43,694 bases of DNA from NCBI GenBank assembly GCA_018657645.1, contig JABHWT010000419.1:1-43694 (forward strand), given 5' to 3'. Positions within the stretch are counted from its first letter, which is position 1, and every line of letters starts with the position of its first letter. The notes below the pieces were generated by a model. That model was not told where the DNA came from. It worked only from the letters and a program-made list of their open reading frames with translations, and ran no database searches. Below, piece after piece: positions 34,588 to 43,448 of the stretch. The position numbers and the translations under genes were made by a program. Source of the DNA: Halieaceae bacterium (GTDB lineage Bacteria > Pseudomonadota > Gammaproteobacteria > Pseudomonadales > Halieaceae).

Positions 34588-34733
34588 GGCGTAGCGAAGA
34601 ACTTTAGATTTGCGAGTGTTCTATTGTCATTTGCCGCATATATAGCAATAGTTAATAGATGGTAGAATCGATGGTATGTGTTAAAAAAACTGCAAGAGAA
34701 CCTAATTTAGCAAACCATACAGGAAGTGATTAA

Positions 34734-35684
34734 ATGTCTATTCGTACACCAATCTGTGACACGCTCGGAATCGAACACCCCATCATTCTCGGCGGAATGA
34801 TGGGAATCAGCGACGGAATCCTCACCGCCGCAGTGTCCAACGCCGGGGGCCTCGGCACCTTGTCCAGTGCGACTTTCGGCGTAGACGGCACGCGTGAGCA
34901 AATGACCAAGCTGAACGAACTCACCGACAAACCCTACTCGGTCAATCTACCCCTGTTTCATCCCATGGTGCCAGATCTCATAAAACTGCTGCCCGAATAC
35001 AACGTCAAAATTGTGACCACCTCAGCAGGCAACCCCGCAAAGTATGTCGGCATCCTCAAAGAAATGGGTATCTATGTAATCCACGTCGTGTCCTCCGTAC
35101 GCACCGCGTTGAAAGCCGAAGATGCCGGGGTCGACGCGATCGTTGCCGAGGGCAGCGACTCGGGTGGAAAAGTAGCCCGTGATGAAGTACCCACTATCTC
35201 ACTCATCCCGCAGGTCATCGAGCAAGTCAATATCCCAGTCATCGCAGCAGGCGGTATGGCCACAGGACGTGGACTCCTTGCCTCCCTTGCGATGGGTGCG
35301 CAAGCCGTACAGCTGGGCACCCGTTTCATCGCGTCGGATGAAGCACCCGTGCATCAGAATTGGAAACAGGTGTTGATCGACAGCGGAGACTCCGCCACCG
35401 CAATCGCGTGCAAAACATCCTCACCCACGCGCCTGGTCAAGAACGAATTCTTCGATGAACTCGACGCACTCGATGAGCCCGGCAAGACCGCAATGGACTT
35501 CATGCCTAAACAAAATGAAGGCTCTATGCGCATCCCCGATGACAGCGACGGCTCCCGCGGAAATTACATTGCAGGTACCGGCACCGGCCTCGTCCGCGAG
35601 GTTAAACCCGTCGCAGACATCGTTCGGGAAATCATCGAGGAAGCCGAGGCCGGCATGGCCGTGATGCGTCAAGCATTCGTTTAG
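34734..35684 (+). CDS. Nitronate monooxygenase-family flavoprotein
   Basis: A 316-residue FMN-dependent TIM-barrel enzyme of the nitronate monooxygenase/2-nitropropane dioxygenase family, which oxidises alkyl nitronates; many members act on unknown substrates. Visible features are HPIILGGMMGISDG, SNAGGLGTLSS, IVAEGSDSGGK, the phosphate-binding IPVIAAGGMATGRGL and GAQAVQLGTRFIAS. It lacks a clear catalytic His in the usual GxGHGG motif (it has EGSDSGGK), so it belongs to a divergent subgroup close to FabK-like enzymes. GGAAG precedes the ATG. The stop overlaps the convergent gene's stop by 4 bp. Confidence 0.85.
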   Translation: MSIRTPICDTLGIEHPIILGGMMGISDGILTAAVSNAGGLGTLSSATFGVDGTREQMTKLNELTDKPYSVNLPLFHPMVPDLIKLLPEYNVKIVTTSAGNPAKYVGILKEMGIYVIHVVSSVRTALKAEDAGVDAIVAEGSDSGGKVARDEVPTISLIPQVIEQVNIPVIAAGGMATGRGLLASLAMGAQAVQLGTRFIASDEAPVHQNWKQVLIDSGDSATAIACKTSSPTRLVKNEFFDELDALDEPGKTAMDFMPKQNEGSMRIPDDSDGSRGNYIAGTGTGLVREVKPVADIVREIIEEAEAGMAVMRQAFV

Positions 35685-37084
35685 TCTCCCGCTATTAAAA
35701 CATCCGTTGATTCGCTGCCCTGCGCTAGTTGACGCTGGATCTCGCGGGCGAACAACCACAGGCGATCCTGCCCCCAGAGGGCCAGCAGCTGTTCGCCCTG
35801 TTCGTTCAACAGGCGAAAACTGGGTACTCCCCAGAGGCCGGCGTCGTACATGGTCAGACGATTTTCTTCCAGCATCTCCTCCCAGGCCGAGTTGCCAAGG
35901 TGCTGCTGCGCCTCACTCCAGTCGAGGCCAGCGGCTTCCACCACCTTACGTAATCCTGCACCACTATTGGTATTGATCCCCTGGGCAAAGGCGGCGCTGA
36001 GGAAGCAAGAGAGCAGTTCGTTACCCTTGCCCTGCTGGCAGGCCCAGGGGTAAAGTGAGTAGCAGCGCCGCACGGGGTTGCCGATAGGATCGTAGAAGTT
36101 GCCGTAGGGCACACCCGCCTCCCGGGCCTCGCGCTCCGTATCGGAGAAAATATACAAGCCCTTCTCACGGGTAGCCGGTACGCCGCGCATCACCATGGGC
36201 AGCACAGGGAGCACCTTTAGCTTCACGCCGGTGTCCTGTGCCAGCTTCACTGCGCGATCAAAGACAATTGATGTATAGGGGCTGCGCAGCGAGGGATACA
36301 CCTCAAGCGTCAGGCTGCCATTGTCTGTGAGCGGGCCAGCTTCCAACGGCGGGCGCGGCACGAGCAGCGCCTCCCCAGCCTCCCGGTCAGCTCCCAGTTT
36401 TGCGAGGCGCTTCTCCAGGTGATAGAGACGATCGACACCCCAGTACCACTCCTTGCCGTAATAGAACATCGCGCCGGAGTAATGCTTGAGCTCGGTACGG
36501 CGGGCGGTACCTGCTTCCAGGCGCGCTTCGATCTCACTTTCGCTGGCTCGGCCCAGATTGTCCGCCAGGCCATGCAAGCGCTCATTGTCGCCGGACCACA
36601 GTGCATCTCCCACTTGAGCCGCACACTCGATAAAACTCGCGTCATTCTGGCCCGCCAGGACAGCGGTCGCCAGCGCGACAAGTGAAGAGTCCAGCGGCGG
36701 GGCGTGTTCGGGAAAGCGCAGGCCATATTCCGGTGCCACGTGAAAAGCGTCATAGCGCGATAGCTGCAACAGTAGCTCCGGTTCGGCCGCGTTCTTGCCC
36801 TGGGGTCCACGCACCAGGTGACAGACCAGTTTGATGTCGTAGCGTTGGCAGAACTGCCGCAATATCTGGGCGGCCAGGTGGCTGTAGCCGTCCTCCACCT
36901 GGTGAAAGTACTCCACCACGTGGGGGGTGCCTGCCTTCAGGCGAGCTCGCTCCATTTTTGCCCGCTGCCTGTCCCGTCTCTGCCCGCTGCAGACAAAGCT
37001 GACGACAGTGGAACCCAGCCAGCGAGAGAGCGGACTTGGGTCCATGGTGGCCGCACCACCCTGATCCTTGAATTGCTTTGCCAT
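35681..37084 (-). CDS. Tandem thioredoxin-fold (DsbA/HCCA isomerase-like) protein
   Basis: 467 residues from the Met at 37084, chosen because GGAGGT lies 7 nt upstream; an in-frame TTG at 37207 would add 41 residues without a better site. Two DsbA/kappa-GST-like domains appear: the first (about 50-250) opens with VVEYFHQVEDGYSHLAAQIL, the second (about 270-455) with LEVYPSLRSPYTSIVFDRA. Neither has CxxC; the SPYT in the second resembles the Ser/Pro entry of 2-hydroxychromene-2-carboxylate isomerases. The C-terminal WGVPSFRLLNEQG has the cis-Pro typical of the fold. A glutathione-dependent isomerase or related role is plausible but unproven. Confidence 0.82.
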   Translation of the reverse strand: MAKQFKDQGGAATMDPSPLSRWLGSTVVSFVCSGQRRDRQRAKMERARLKAGTPHVVEYFHQVEDGYSHLAAQILRQFCQRYDIKLVCHLVRGPQGKNAAEPELLLQLSRYDAFHVAPEYGLRFPEHAPPLDSSLVALATAVLAGQNDASFIECAAQVGDALWSGDNERLHGLADNLGRASESEIEARLEAGTARRTELKHYSGAMFYYGKEWYWGVDRLYHLEKRLAKLGADREAGEALLVPRPPLEAGPLTDNGSLTLEVYPSLRSPYTSIVFDRAVKLAQDTGVKLKVLPVLPMVMRGVPATREKGLYIFSDTEREAREAGVPYGNFYDPIGNPVRRCYSLYPWACQQGKGNELLSCFLSAAFAQGINTNSGAGLRKVVEAAGLDWSEAQQHLGNSAWEEMLEENRLTMYDAGLWGVPSFRLLNEQGEQLLALWGQDRLWLFAREIQRQLAQGSESTDVLIAGD

Positions 37085-37369
37085 AGATGGCACCTCCGAA
37101 TAAGCTCTGTCTTCGACCAATGAGTTCAGCAGACCGAGGATGATGTCGATTGCCGCAGCCTTGCGCAGGCCGCGCGGGTCCTGTATAGATATCGTCTTTC
37201 TTTTCAATCAAACTAGCATACCCAACTGGCAGCAGACAACCACTTGCTGCGCTCGAATGCCCACCCCCGGTTAATGTTCTTCCACTTGAATGCTAAGCTG
37301 AAGAAGTGCGCCGTACTGGTCGTGTGCGATAGGGGAGTGGTCCATTACATTGATATTTTGGAGATTGTT

Positions 37370-39139
37370 ATGAAGATGCGCTCACTGTGCTGGAGCCCGT
37401 TTGTTCTGGTGCTCGTTCTTGCCGGTTGCGGTTCCGCAGTGGAACCGTCACAGATAGCGGCTAGCACTCCCAAACCAATGATGTCACCACAGGAGGCGCG
37501 CGTGTTTAGCGCGCGGGCTGTCATAACCATGGACGCAGGGAATACCATCGCTACGGCAGTGGCCGTACAGGGGGAACGCATTGTCGCCGTCGGAAGCCGG
37601 GAATCCATTAGACAAGCGCTGCCGGACTACCGACTGGTACATGATGAGATCTTCGCTGACAAGGTGATCATGCCCGGCTTTATCGACAACCATCTTCACC
37701 CGGCCCTGGCCGGTCTGCTGGTGCCGTCTCGATTCATTACTCCGTTTGACTGGGATCTGCCGAACCAGCAGGTCAAGGGCCTGGAGGGTCGGGAAGCCTA
37801 CCTGAAGCGTCTAAACGAAATCGAACATTCCTACCAGGACCCGGAGGAAGTGCTGATTACCTGGGGTTACCACGAGTACTTCCACGGCAACATTGTTCGA
37901 GAGGATCTGAACGCAATTTCTGCAACGCGGCCGATCATCGTCTGGCAACGTTCCTTCCACGAAATAGTAGTCAACGATGCCGCTTTGGCCAGGCTTGGTA
38001 TTCATGCAGAGGAATTTGGCGGCCACCCAATGATAGACCTGGAGAAGGGTCGGTTCTGGGAAACGGGATTGTTTGCCATCTTTGGCAAGCTGCAGTCGAT
38101 CGTGCTGGCACCCGAGCGGTTCCGCTCCGGTGTTTTAAATGGCCTGGAGCATGCGCGCCGAAACGGTATTACCACGTTCTGCGATCAGGGTGTCCCGCTC
38201 CTGAACCTGGATATGGAAATGCAGCACCTGGAGGCCGTGATCAACGAAAATGACTTGCCGCTGCGGGCGCTGATGATCGCCAACGCCAAGTCGCTGGGGA
38301 TTAAAGGCGATGATGCCGCGCTGCAGTTCGTCGAGAAACTGCCCCAGCGTAGCAACGAGACGATTCAGTACCTGCCCAAACAGATCAAACTGCTTGCAGA
38401 CGGCGCGTTCTACTCGCAACTGATGCAAATGGAAGACGGGTACCTGGACGGACATCACGGCGAGTGGATTATGACCCCGGAGCAGCTGGAGACTGCAGCC
38501 CGTGTCTACTGGAATGCCGACTACCAGCTACACATTCACGTCAACGGGGACAAGGGTGTCAACGTGATTCTCGACCTGATCGAAAAACTGCAACAGGAGT
38601 ACGCCCGGGAGGATCATCAGACCGTGCTCCACCACTTTGGCTATTCGGCCGAGGCGCAAAGCAAGCGCATTGCCGAACTCGGTGTCCTGGTGAGCGCTAA
38701 CCCGTATTACCTCTGGGCGCTTGGGGATAAGTACTCGGAGATTGGCCTTGGGCCTGAGCGGGCGCACTTCATTACCCGTCTGGGGTCGCTTGAGCGACAT
38801 GGCGTACCAGTTTCCTTGCACTCCGACCTGCCGATGGCTCCGGCTGCACCGCTGATTCTGGCATCCGTGGCAGCCTCGCGACTCAGTGCAGGTGGCAATC
38901 TACTGGGGCCAGGGGAAAGGTTGTCTGTGGATACTGCGCTGCGGGGGATTACGATCGAGGCGGCGCGGGCCATACAGCAGCAGGACAGCATTGGGTCGAT
39001 TGAGATCGGAAAACTTGCCGACTTCACTGTTCTCGAACAAAATCCCTACGCGGTGCCGACTGAAAAACTTGGAGAAATCCCGGTCTGGGGAACGGTGTTT
39101 GGTGGACAACCTCGGCCGAGGATCACGGATGATCTGTAA
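37370..39139 (+). CDS. Amidohydrolase (YtcJ-like, amidohydrolase_3) lipoprotein
   Basis: 589 residues from the Met at 37370 (GGAG 6 nt upstream, then a lipoprotein signal LAGC with Cys20; the frame is open earlier but not signal-like). Metal ligands are His108/His110 (GFIDNHLHP), with IKLLADGAFYSQ, HIHVNGD, VLHHFGYS and SLHSDLPMAPA carrying the other active-site residues. The C-terminal GSIEIGKLADFTVLEQNP completes the composite barrel/beta-sandwich. It is the second such lipoprotein in the window (see 21194-22909) but clearly a different paralogue, not a recent duplicate. The substrate is unknown. Confidence 0.9.
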   Translation: MKMRSLCWSPFVLVLVLAGCGSAVEPSQIAASTPKPMMSPQEARVFSARAVITMDAGNTIATAVAVQGERIVAVGSRESIRQALPDYRLVHDEIFADKVIMPGFIDNHLHPALAGLLVPSRFITPFDWDLPNQQVKGLEGREAYLKRLNEIEHSYQDPEEVLITWGYHEYFHGNIVREDLNAISATRPIIVWQRSFHEIVVNDAALARLGIHAEEFGGHPMIDLEKGRFWETGLFAIFGKLQSIVLAPERFRSGVLNGLEHARRNGITTFCDQGVPLLNLDMEMQHLEAVINENDLPLRALMIANAKSLGIKGDDAALQFVEKLPQRSNETIQYLPKQIKLLADGAFYSQLMQMEDGYLDGHHGEWIMTPEQLETAARVYWNADYQLHIHVNGDKGVNVILDLIEKLQQEYAREDHQTVLHHFGYSAEAQSKRIAELGVLVSANPYYLWALGDKYSEIGLGPERAHFITRLGSLERHGVPVSLHSDLPMAPAAPLILASVAASRLSAGGNLLGPGERLSVDTALRGITIEAARAIQQQDSIGSIEIGKLADFTVLEQNPYAVPTEKLGEIPVWGTVFGGQPRPRITDDL

Positions 39140-39393
39140 TCTGTACAGGATACTATCGCTTACGGTCAGTGGCCTTGAACGAGATGGATCACCCAATCAT
39201 ATACCCATCTCACAATGGCTGGCACCAGGAGGCATCTGCCAGTCAACAGGGGGAGATGCATAATTGAGTATCTGCACACTCTTTGGTAGGATGAATTTAC
39301 ACGAGAATTCTAATCTCGGATAAGTACTGCATTGTGTTAACCAGAATGAACTCACCCATATACAGCCTACAAGCCTGCGCCTTTCTCTTCTGC

Positions 39394-40971
39394 ATGAAAT
39401 GGAAAATGCTGCAGAACCGTCGCTTGAGTTGGGTGTTTTTACTTTGCCTGAGTCCTTTTCTGGCCTCCTGTCAGATGGCAGATTACCAAAGTAGGGGGCC
39501 TATTGCTGCCGAAGGTTTCATGGATCTTTCGAGTTGGCACTTTGAAGACGATGGACCGGTTATGCTCAATGGGGATTGGGAATTTTACTGGAATCAATTG
39601 TTGCATCCAACAGATTTCAGATCGCAGGTTACAGTGAGTGAGAAAAGCTATATCGCTGTTCCTGGCGAATGGAACGGAGTTGTGATTAATGGAGGGGCAG
39701 CTCCTGCCATGGGGTACGCAACGTTTCGTCTCAGGTTGAAAATCACTACGATTGAGGATAAGTATGCCTTTCGATTTCAGACACTGGGTACTGCTTTCAG
39801 GGTTTTCGTGGATGGTGAGTTAGCAAGCCACGCAGGCGTAGTAGGGAGGTCTCCTGAGAAATCTGTCCCCGGCTACTCACCACATACTTTCAATTTTCAG
39901 CCGAAGGGGGAAACGGTTGAAATAGTCATCCAGATGTCCAATTTCCATCATCGTTCTGGCGGCATCTGGGAATCCATAGCTTTTGGTCACGAGCAAGCCA
40001 TTCATCGAATGAGCGACGCGAGTCTTTCGATCGAACTTTTTCTTGCTGGTAGTTTTGCTGTCATGGGATTTTACCACTTGGGGTTATTCCTAATGCGGAG
40101 AAAGGAGGCTTCACCACTTTATTTCTCTCTGCTGTGCTTTCTGCTAATTTTGTATACCTTAACAAATGGGGAAATGTACATTCAGGATGTTATCCCCTCG
40201 TTGAGCTGGTCAAATATGGTGAGGATCGACTATGCAGCTGCTTTTTTGGGGATCCCATTGATCGGCCATTTTGTCTTCTCACTATTCCCGAAGTTCTATC
40301 GGCGAGCACTTTTAAATTGGAATTGGGCGATTGGATTTTGTTTTGTTGTTGCTGCTGGTGTGACAGACGTCTACACTTTCTCGCATTTAATGCCCATATA
40401 TGAGGTGATTGCACTGCTTTTTGTTTGTTATATTCTCTATGTTCTGCTTCGATCCGCCATTCATAGGCAAGATGGCGCCAGCTCATTTATTCTGGGATTC
40501 GCTGTTTTTTTTGTTGCACTTATTAACGACATTTTGAAATCAGTTTACCTGGTCCCTGTGCCATCTTTGATTCCCGTTGGGTTTTTCATTTTTATATTTT
40601 CCCAGGCGTTTGCCCTTTCCTCGCGATTTTCCAAATCATTTATTGCCGTCGAGAAACTGTCGTTAACGCTTGATGAGGCAAACCGAAACCTGGAAGCAAA
40701 GGTCTATGATCGCACCGTGCGGTTGGCTGAGGCCAGTGAGGATAAGCAAAGGAAAATTGAAGAGTTAGAGCTCGCACTAAATGAAATTAAGGCCCTCAAA
40801 GGTATTCTGCCAATTTGTAGTTATTGCAAAAATATCCGTGATGATGAAGGCTCATGGGAGCAAATGGAAGCCTATATAAGTTCTCACTCAGACACCCAGT
40901 TCAGCCACGGTATTTGCCCTGATTGTCTGGTAAAAGTAAGCAAAGAATCCGGAATGGACAAGCAGGATTAG
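39394..40971 (+). CDS. 7TM-DISM-type membrane sensor with coiled coil and C-terminal Cys4 motif
   Basis: 525 residues from the Met at 39394; GTG 39334 and Met 39346 and 39406 are alternatives, and no start has a good ribosome binding site. A lipobox-like FLASC ends the leader. Residues about 40-215 form a jelly-roll extracellular ligand domain (MLNGDWEFYW, YATFRLRL, FRVFVDGELASHAG) typical of 7TM-DISM receptors, followed by seven membrane helices (about 225-410) and a coiled coil (LDEANRNLEAKVYDRTVRL). The C-terminus lacks kinase, GGDEF or phosphatase domains. Instead it has LKGILPICSYCKNIRDDEGS...GICPDCLVK, a two-CxxC element usually found at the end of PAS or receiver proteins. It must signal through a partner protein. 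Confidence 0.85.
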   Translation: MKWKMLQNRRLSWVFLLCLSPFLASCQMADYQSRGPIAAEGFMDLSSWHFEDDGPVMLNGDWEFYWNQLLHPTDFRSQVTVSEKSYIAVPGEWNGVVINGGAAPAMGYATFRLRLKITTIEDKYAFRFQTLGTAFRVFVDGELASHAGVVGRSPEKSVPGYSPHTFNFQPKGETVEIVIQMSNFHHRSGGIWESIAFGHEQAIHRMSDASLSIELFLAGSFAVMGFYHLGLFLMRRKEASPLYFSLLCFLLILYTLTNGEMYIQDVIPSLSWSNMVRIDYAAAFLGIPLIGHFVFSLFPKFYRRALLNWNWAIGFCFVVAAGVTDVYTFSHLMPIYEVIALLFVCYILYVLLRSAIHRQDGASSFILGFAVFFVALINDILKSVYLVPVPSLIPVGFFIFIFSQAFALSSRFSKSFIAVEKLSLTLDEANRNLEAKVYDRTVRLAEASEDKQRKIEELELALNEIKALKGILPICSYCKNIRDDEGSWEQMEAYISSHSDTQFSHGICPDCLVKVSKESGMDKQD

Positions 40972-40977
40972 CCGCTC

Positions 40978-43134
40978 ATGACAATACATAGCACTATCGT
41001 TTATGCATCATTAATCAGTGTACTAACCCTGTTCGGCGGCTGTACTACAAATTCAGAACCTGCTATAGAAAAACCTGGGAATTTGCCTCCCATTGCAAAA
41101 AAGGTCCCCCACGAACTTATCTCCCATGGTGAAAGCCGCATCGACAATTACTACTGGATGCGCGATGACAGCAGAACTAGCCCTGAAGTTATTAGCCATT
41201 TAGTCGCCGAAAATGCATATACCCAATCGCAAATGGCGCACACAACGAAGCTTCAAGAAATACTTTTCACAGAAATATCTAATCGCGTCGAAAAAAATGA
41301 GAGGTCTGCACCCTACAGACATGGTAGCTATTGGTACTACAACTATTTTCAAGAAAGTAGTGAATACCCAATATATGCACGCAAAAAAGAAACTATGGAT
41401 GCGAGCGAGGAAATCTACCTTGATAAAAACAAACTGGCTAGTGATCACAGCTACTACTCATTTGGCGACAAGAAGTTTAGCAGTAACGAACAACTACTCG
41501 CTTGGAGTGATGACACTTTAGGTCGTAACATATTCACCATCCATGTGAAAGATATGCGCAGCGGCGAGCTACTTAGCGATACAATTACCGGCACCTCAGG
41601 CAGTATCATGTGGGCCAACGACAATCAAACGTTCTTCTACATTAACAAAGACCTACAGACATTATTAGGTTATCAAGTTTTCCGCCATCAATTGGGCACA
41701 AAGCAAAGCGAAGATGTATTAGTCTATGAAGAAATAGATACTAGCTTCTACACCGATATCGCCAAAAGCCGTGACAATAGCACCCTATTTATATATCACC
41801 AGAGCACAATGACTTCAGGGGCCTCAGTATTAGATGCCAATACCCCGGAAGGTAGCTTTCAAACTTTACAGGAGCGAGAAACCAACCATCGGTATTTCGT
41901 CACGGTAATCAACAACTGGTATTACATTGCAAGCAACTGGCAAGCTAAGAATTACCGGATAATGCGCGTTGATAAAAACAACATTGGCGATAAAAAACAC
42001 TGGCAAGAAATCATTCCCCACAAATTGGAGCGCTCTTTCTCAAACGTTCTGACGTTTGACAAGGCGTTGGTAACACATGAAAAAGTCAGCGGTCAAAACC
42101 ATGTAAAAATATATTCCTTAACAGGAGAGATTGAACGCGAACTTAACTTTCCTGAAAAAGCTTTTTATGTAGGCTTTGTGTCAAATCCAGAAACCAGCAG
42201 CCAGTTTCTGCGAGTAGAATACAGCAGTCATACCCAGCCCGACTCAATACTGCAATACACCATTGGCGACGGCTCACAAATCGTATTAAAACAAAAAAAT
42301 GCTGGCAGCAGTTTTGACACCAATAACTATAGCAGCGAGCGAATATTTGTCAGCGCTAGAGACGGTAAAAAGGTCCCTGTATCGCTGGTATACCGCAAAG
42401 AACTATTCAAGAAAGATGGTAGCAACCCACTCCTTCAATATGCTTATGGCGCATATGGAGACAATGAAGACCCCTATTTTGACAAATCAATTGTAAGCCT
42501 TCTTGACCGAGGGTTTGTCTACGCTATCGCCCACATTCGCGGCAGCTCTTTTTTAGGTACCGAATGGTTTGACGATGGTAAGGTTTTGAACAAGAAAAAC
42601 AGTTTCAATGATTTCATCGATGTCAGCAAAGGTCTAGTGGCGCAAAAATACGCTCACAAAAACAAGATTTTTGCAGCAGGTGGTAGTGCAGGCGGACTAC
42701 TAATGGGTGGAGTTGTTAATATGGCCCCTGAACTTTTCCGCGGCGTTATCGCCTGGGTACCCTTTGTAGACGTTGTTACTACTATGGAAGACGACAGCAT
42801 CCCTCTTACAAGTAATGAATATGGGGAGTGGGGCAACCCTGCAATCAAAGAACAGTACAATTACCTCATGTCTTACTCACCTTACGATCAAGTAAGGGCG
42901 AAAAACTACCCCAATCTTTTAGTCACCACGGGGTTGCATGATTCTCAGGTTCAGTATTTTGAGCCGATGAAGTGGGTGGCCAAATTACGAGAAATGAAAA
43001 CTGACAGTAATAAATTACTATTTCGTATTGATATGGAATCAGGCCATGGCGGTGCGTCGGGTCGCTATAAGGCGATTAAGGAAACGGCTATGGAATACGC
43101 CTTCTTGCTTGATTTACTGGGTATTGAAAAGTAA
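40978..43134 (+). CDS. S9A prolyl-oligopeptidase family peptidase (oligopeptidase B-like), lipoprotein
   Basis: A 718-residue serine oligopeptidase. An N-terminal lipoprotein signal (FGGC, Cys22) is followed by DNYYWMRDD, typical of oligopeptidase B. A seven-bladed propeller (about 100-450) gates the alpha/beta-hydrolase domain with triad Ser570 (GGSAGG), Asp655 (GLHDSQV) and His690 (SGHGGASG). Family members cleave short peptides, often after basic residues; the anchor implies the envelope, whereas classical PtrB is cytosolic. Codon use is visibly more A/T-rich than in most of the window, suggesting separate acquisition. It starts 6 bp after the sensor gene, so the two may form an operon. 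Confidence 0.92.
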   Translation: MTIHSTIVYASLISVLTLFGGCTTNSEPAIEKPGNLPPIAKKVPHELISHGESRIDNYYWMRDDSRTSPEVISHLVAENAYTQSQMAHTTKLQEILFTEISNRVEKNERSAPYRHGSYWYYNYFQESSEYPIYARKKETMDASEEIYLDKNKLASDHSYYSFGDKKFSSNEQLLAWSDDTLGRNIFTIHVKDMRSGELLSDTITGTSGSIMWANDNQTFFYINKDLQTLLGYQVFRHQLGTKQSEDVLVYEEIDTSFYTDIAKSRDNSTLFIYHQSTMTSGASVLDANTPEGSFQTLQERETNHRYFVTVINNWYYIASNWQAKNYRIMRVDKNNIGDKKHWQEIIPHKLERSFSNVLTFDKALVTHEKVSGQNHVKIYSLTGEIERELNFPEKAFYVGFVSNPETSSQFLRVEYSSHTQPDSILQYTIGDGSQIVLKQKNAGSSFDTNNYSSERIFVSARDGKKVPVSLVYRKELFKKDGSNPLLQYAYGAYGDNEDPYFDKSIVSLLDRGFVYAIAHIRGSSFLGTEWFDDGKVLNKKNSFNDFIDVSKGLVAQKYAHKNKIFAAGGSAGGLLMGGVVNMAPELFRGVIAWVPFVDVVTTMEDDSIPLTSNEYGEWGNPAIKEQYNYLMSYSPYDQVRAKNYPNLLVTTGLHDSQVQYFEPMKWVAKLREMKTDSNKLLFRIDMESGHGGASGRYKAIKETAMEYAFLLDLLGIEK

Positions 43135-43448
43135 GACTGATAGAGAGGTTCGAACGTCACTCATGCGTATAATTGAGAGTCTTATACTTACTAGATGCTT
43201 CGTAATTACTGTATTTGGTAAAGCCTTTGTTAAAAGTTTTCATACATGACCAAAGGCCTTAAAAAAACAAGTTACACGCACAGAGAGCACGAGACTTGGT
43301 TACCTGAGGGTGCGGCCAAACCCAGGCCGCAGCAAGTGGCTGTCGGCAGCCTGTCCCTACCAAAAACCTCGTGCAGGTTGGTTTTGTTGACTTTGGTGGC
43401 ACTGGATCGGTAGCGTTACTGGTATGAAGATTGTACTCGTGCGCCTCT
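43135..43448. other. 314-bp intergenic region
   Basis: It lies between the peptidase gene and the convergent flavoprotein gene. It has an imperfect inverted repeat (GCCTTTG near 43224 and CAAAGGC near 43252) next to a run of seven A, possibly a poor terminator, and the second copy of the 18-bp dispersed repeat. No gene is seen. Confidence 0.45.
43327..43344. repeat. Second copy of the dispersed 18-bp repeat
   Basis: CCGCAGCAAGTGGCTGTC, identical to 15984-16001 and in the same orientation. Both are intergenic and both are followed by a CGGC-rich stretch, so the repeat may be longer but diverged. Confidence 0.65.

Noticed and set aside
43132-43184. Inverted repeat TAAGACT/AGTCTTA after the peptidase stop as a terminator
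   Set aside because: The arms are ~40 nt apart, the stem is weak and no U-tract follows.
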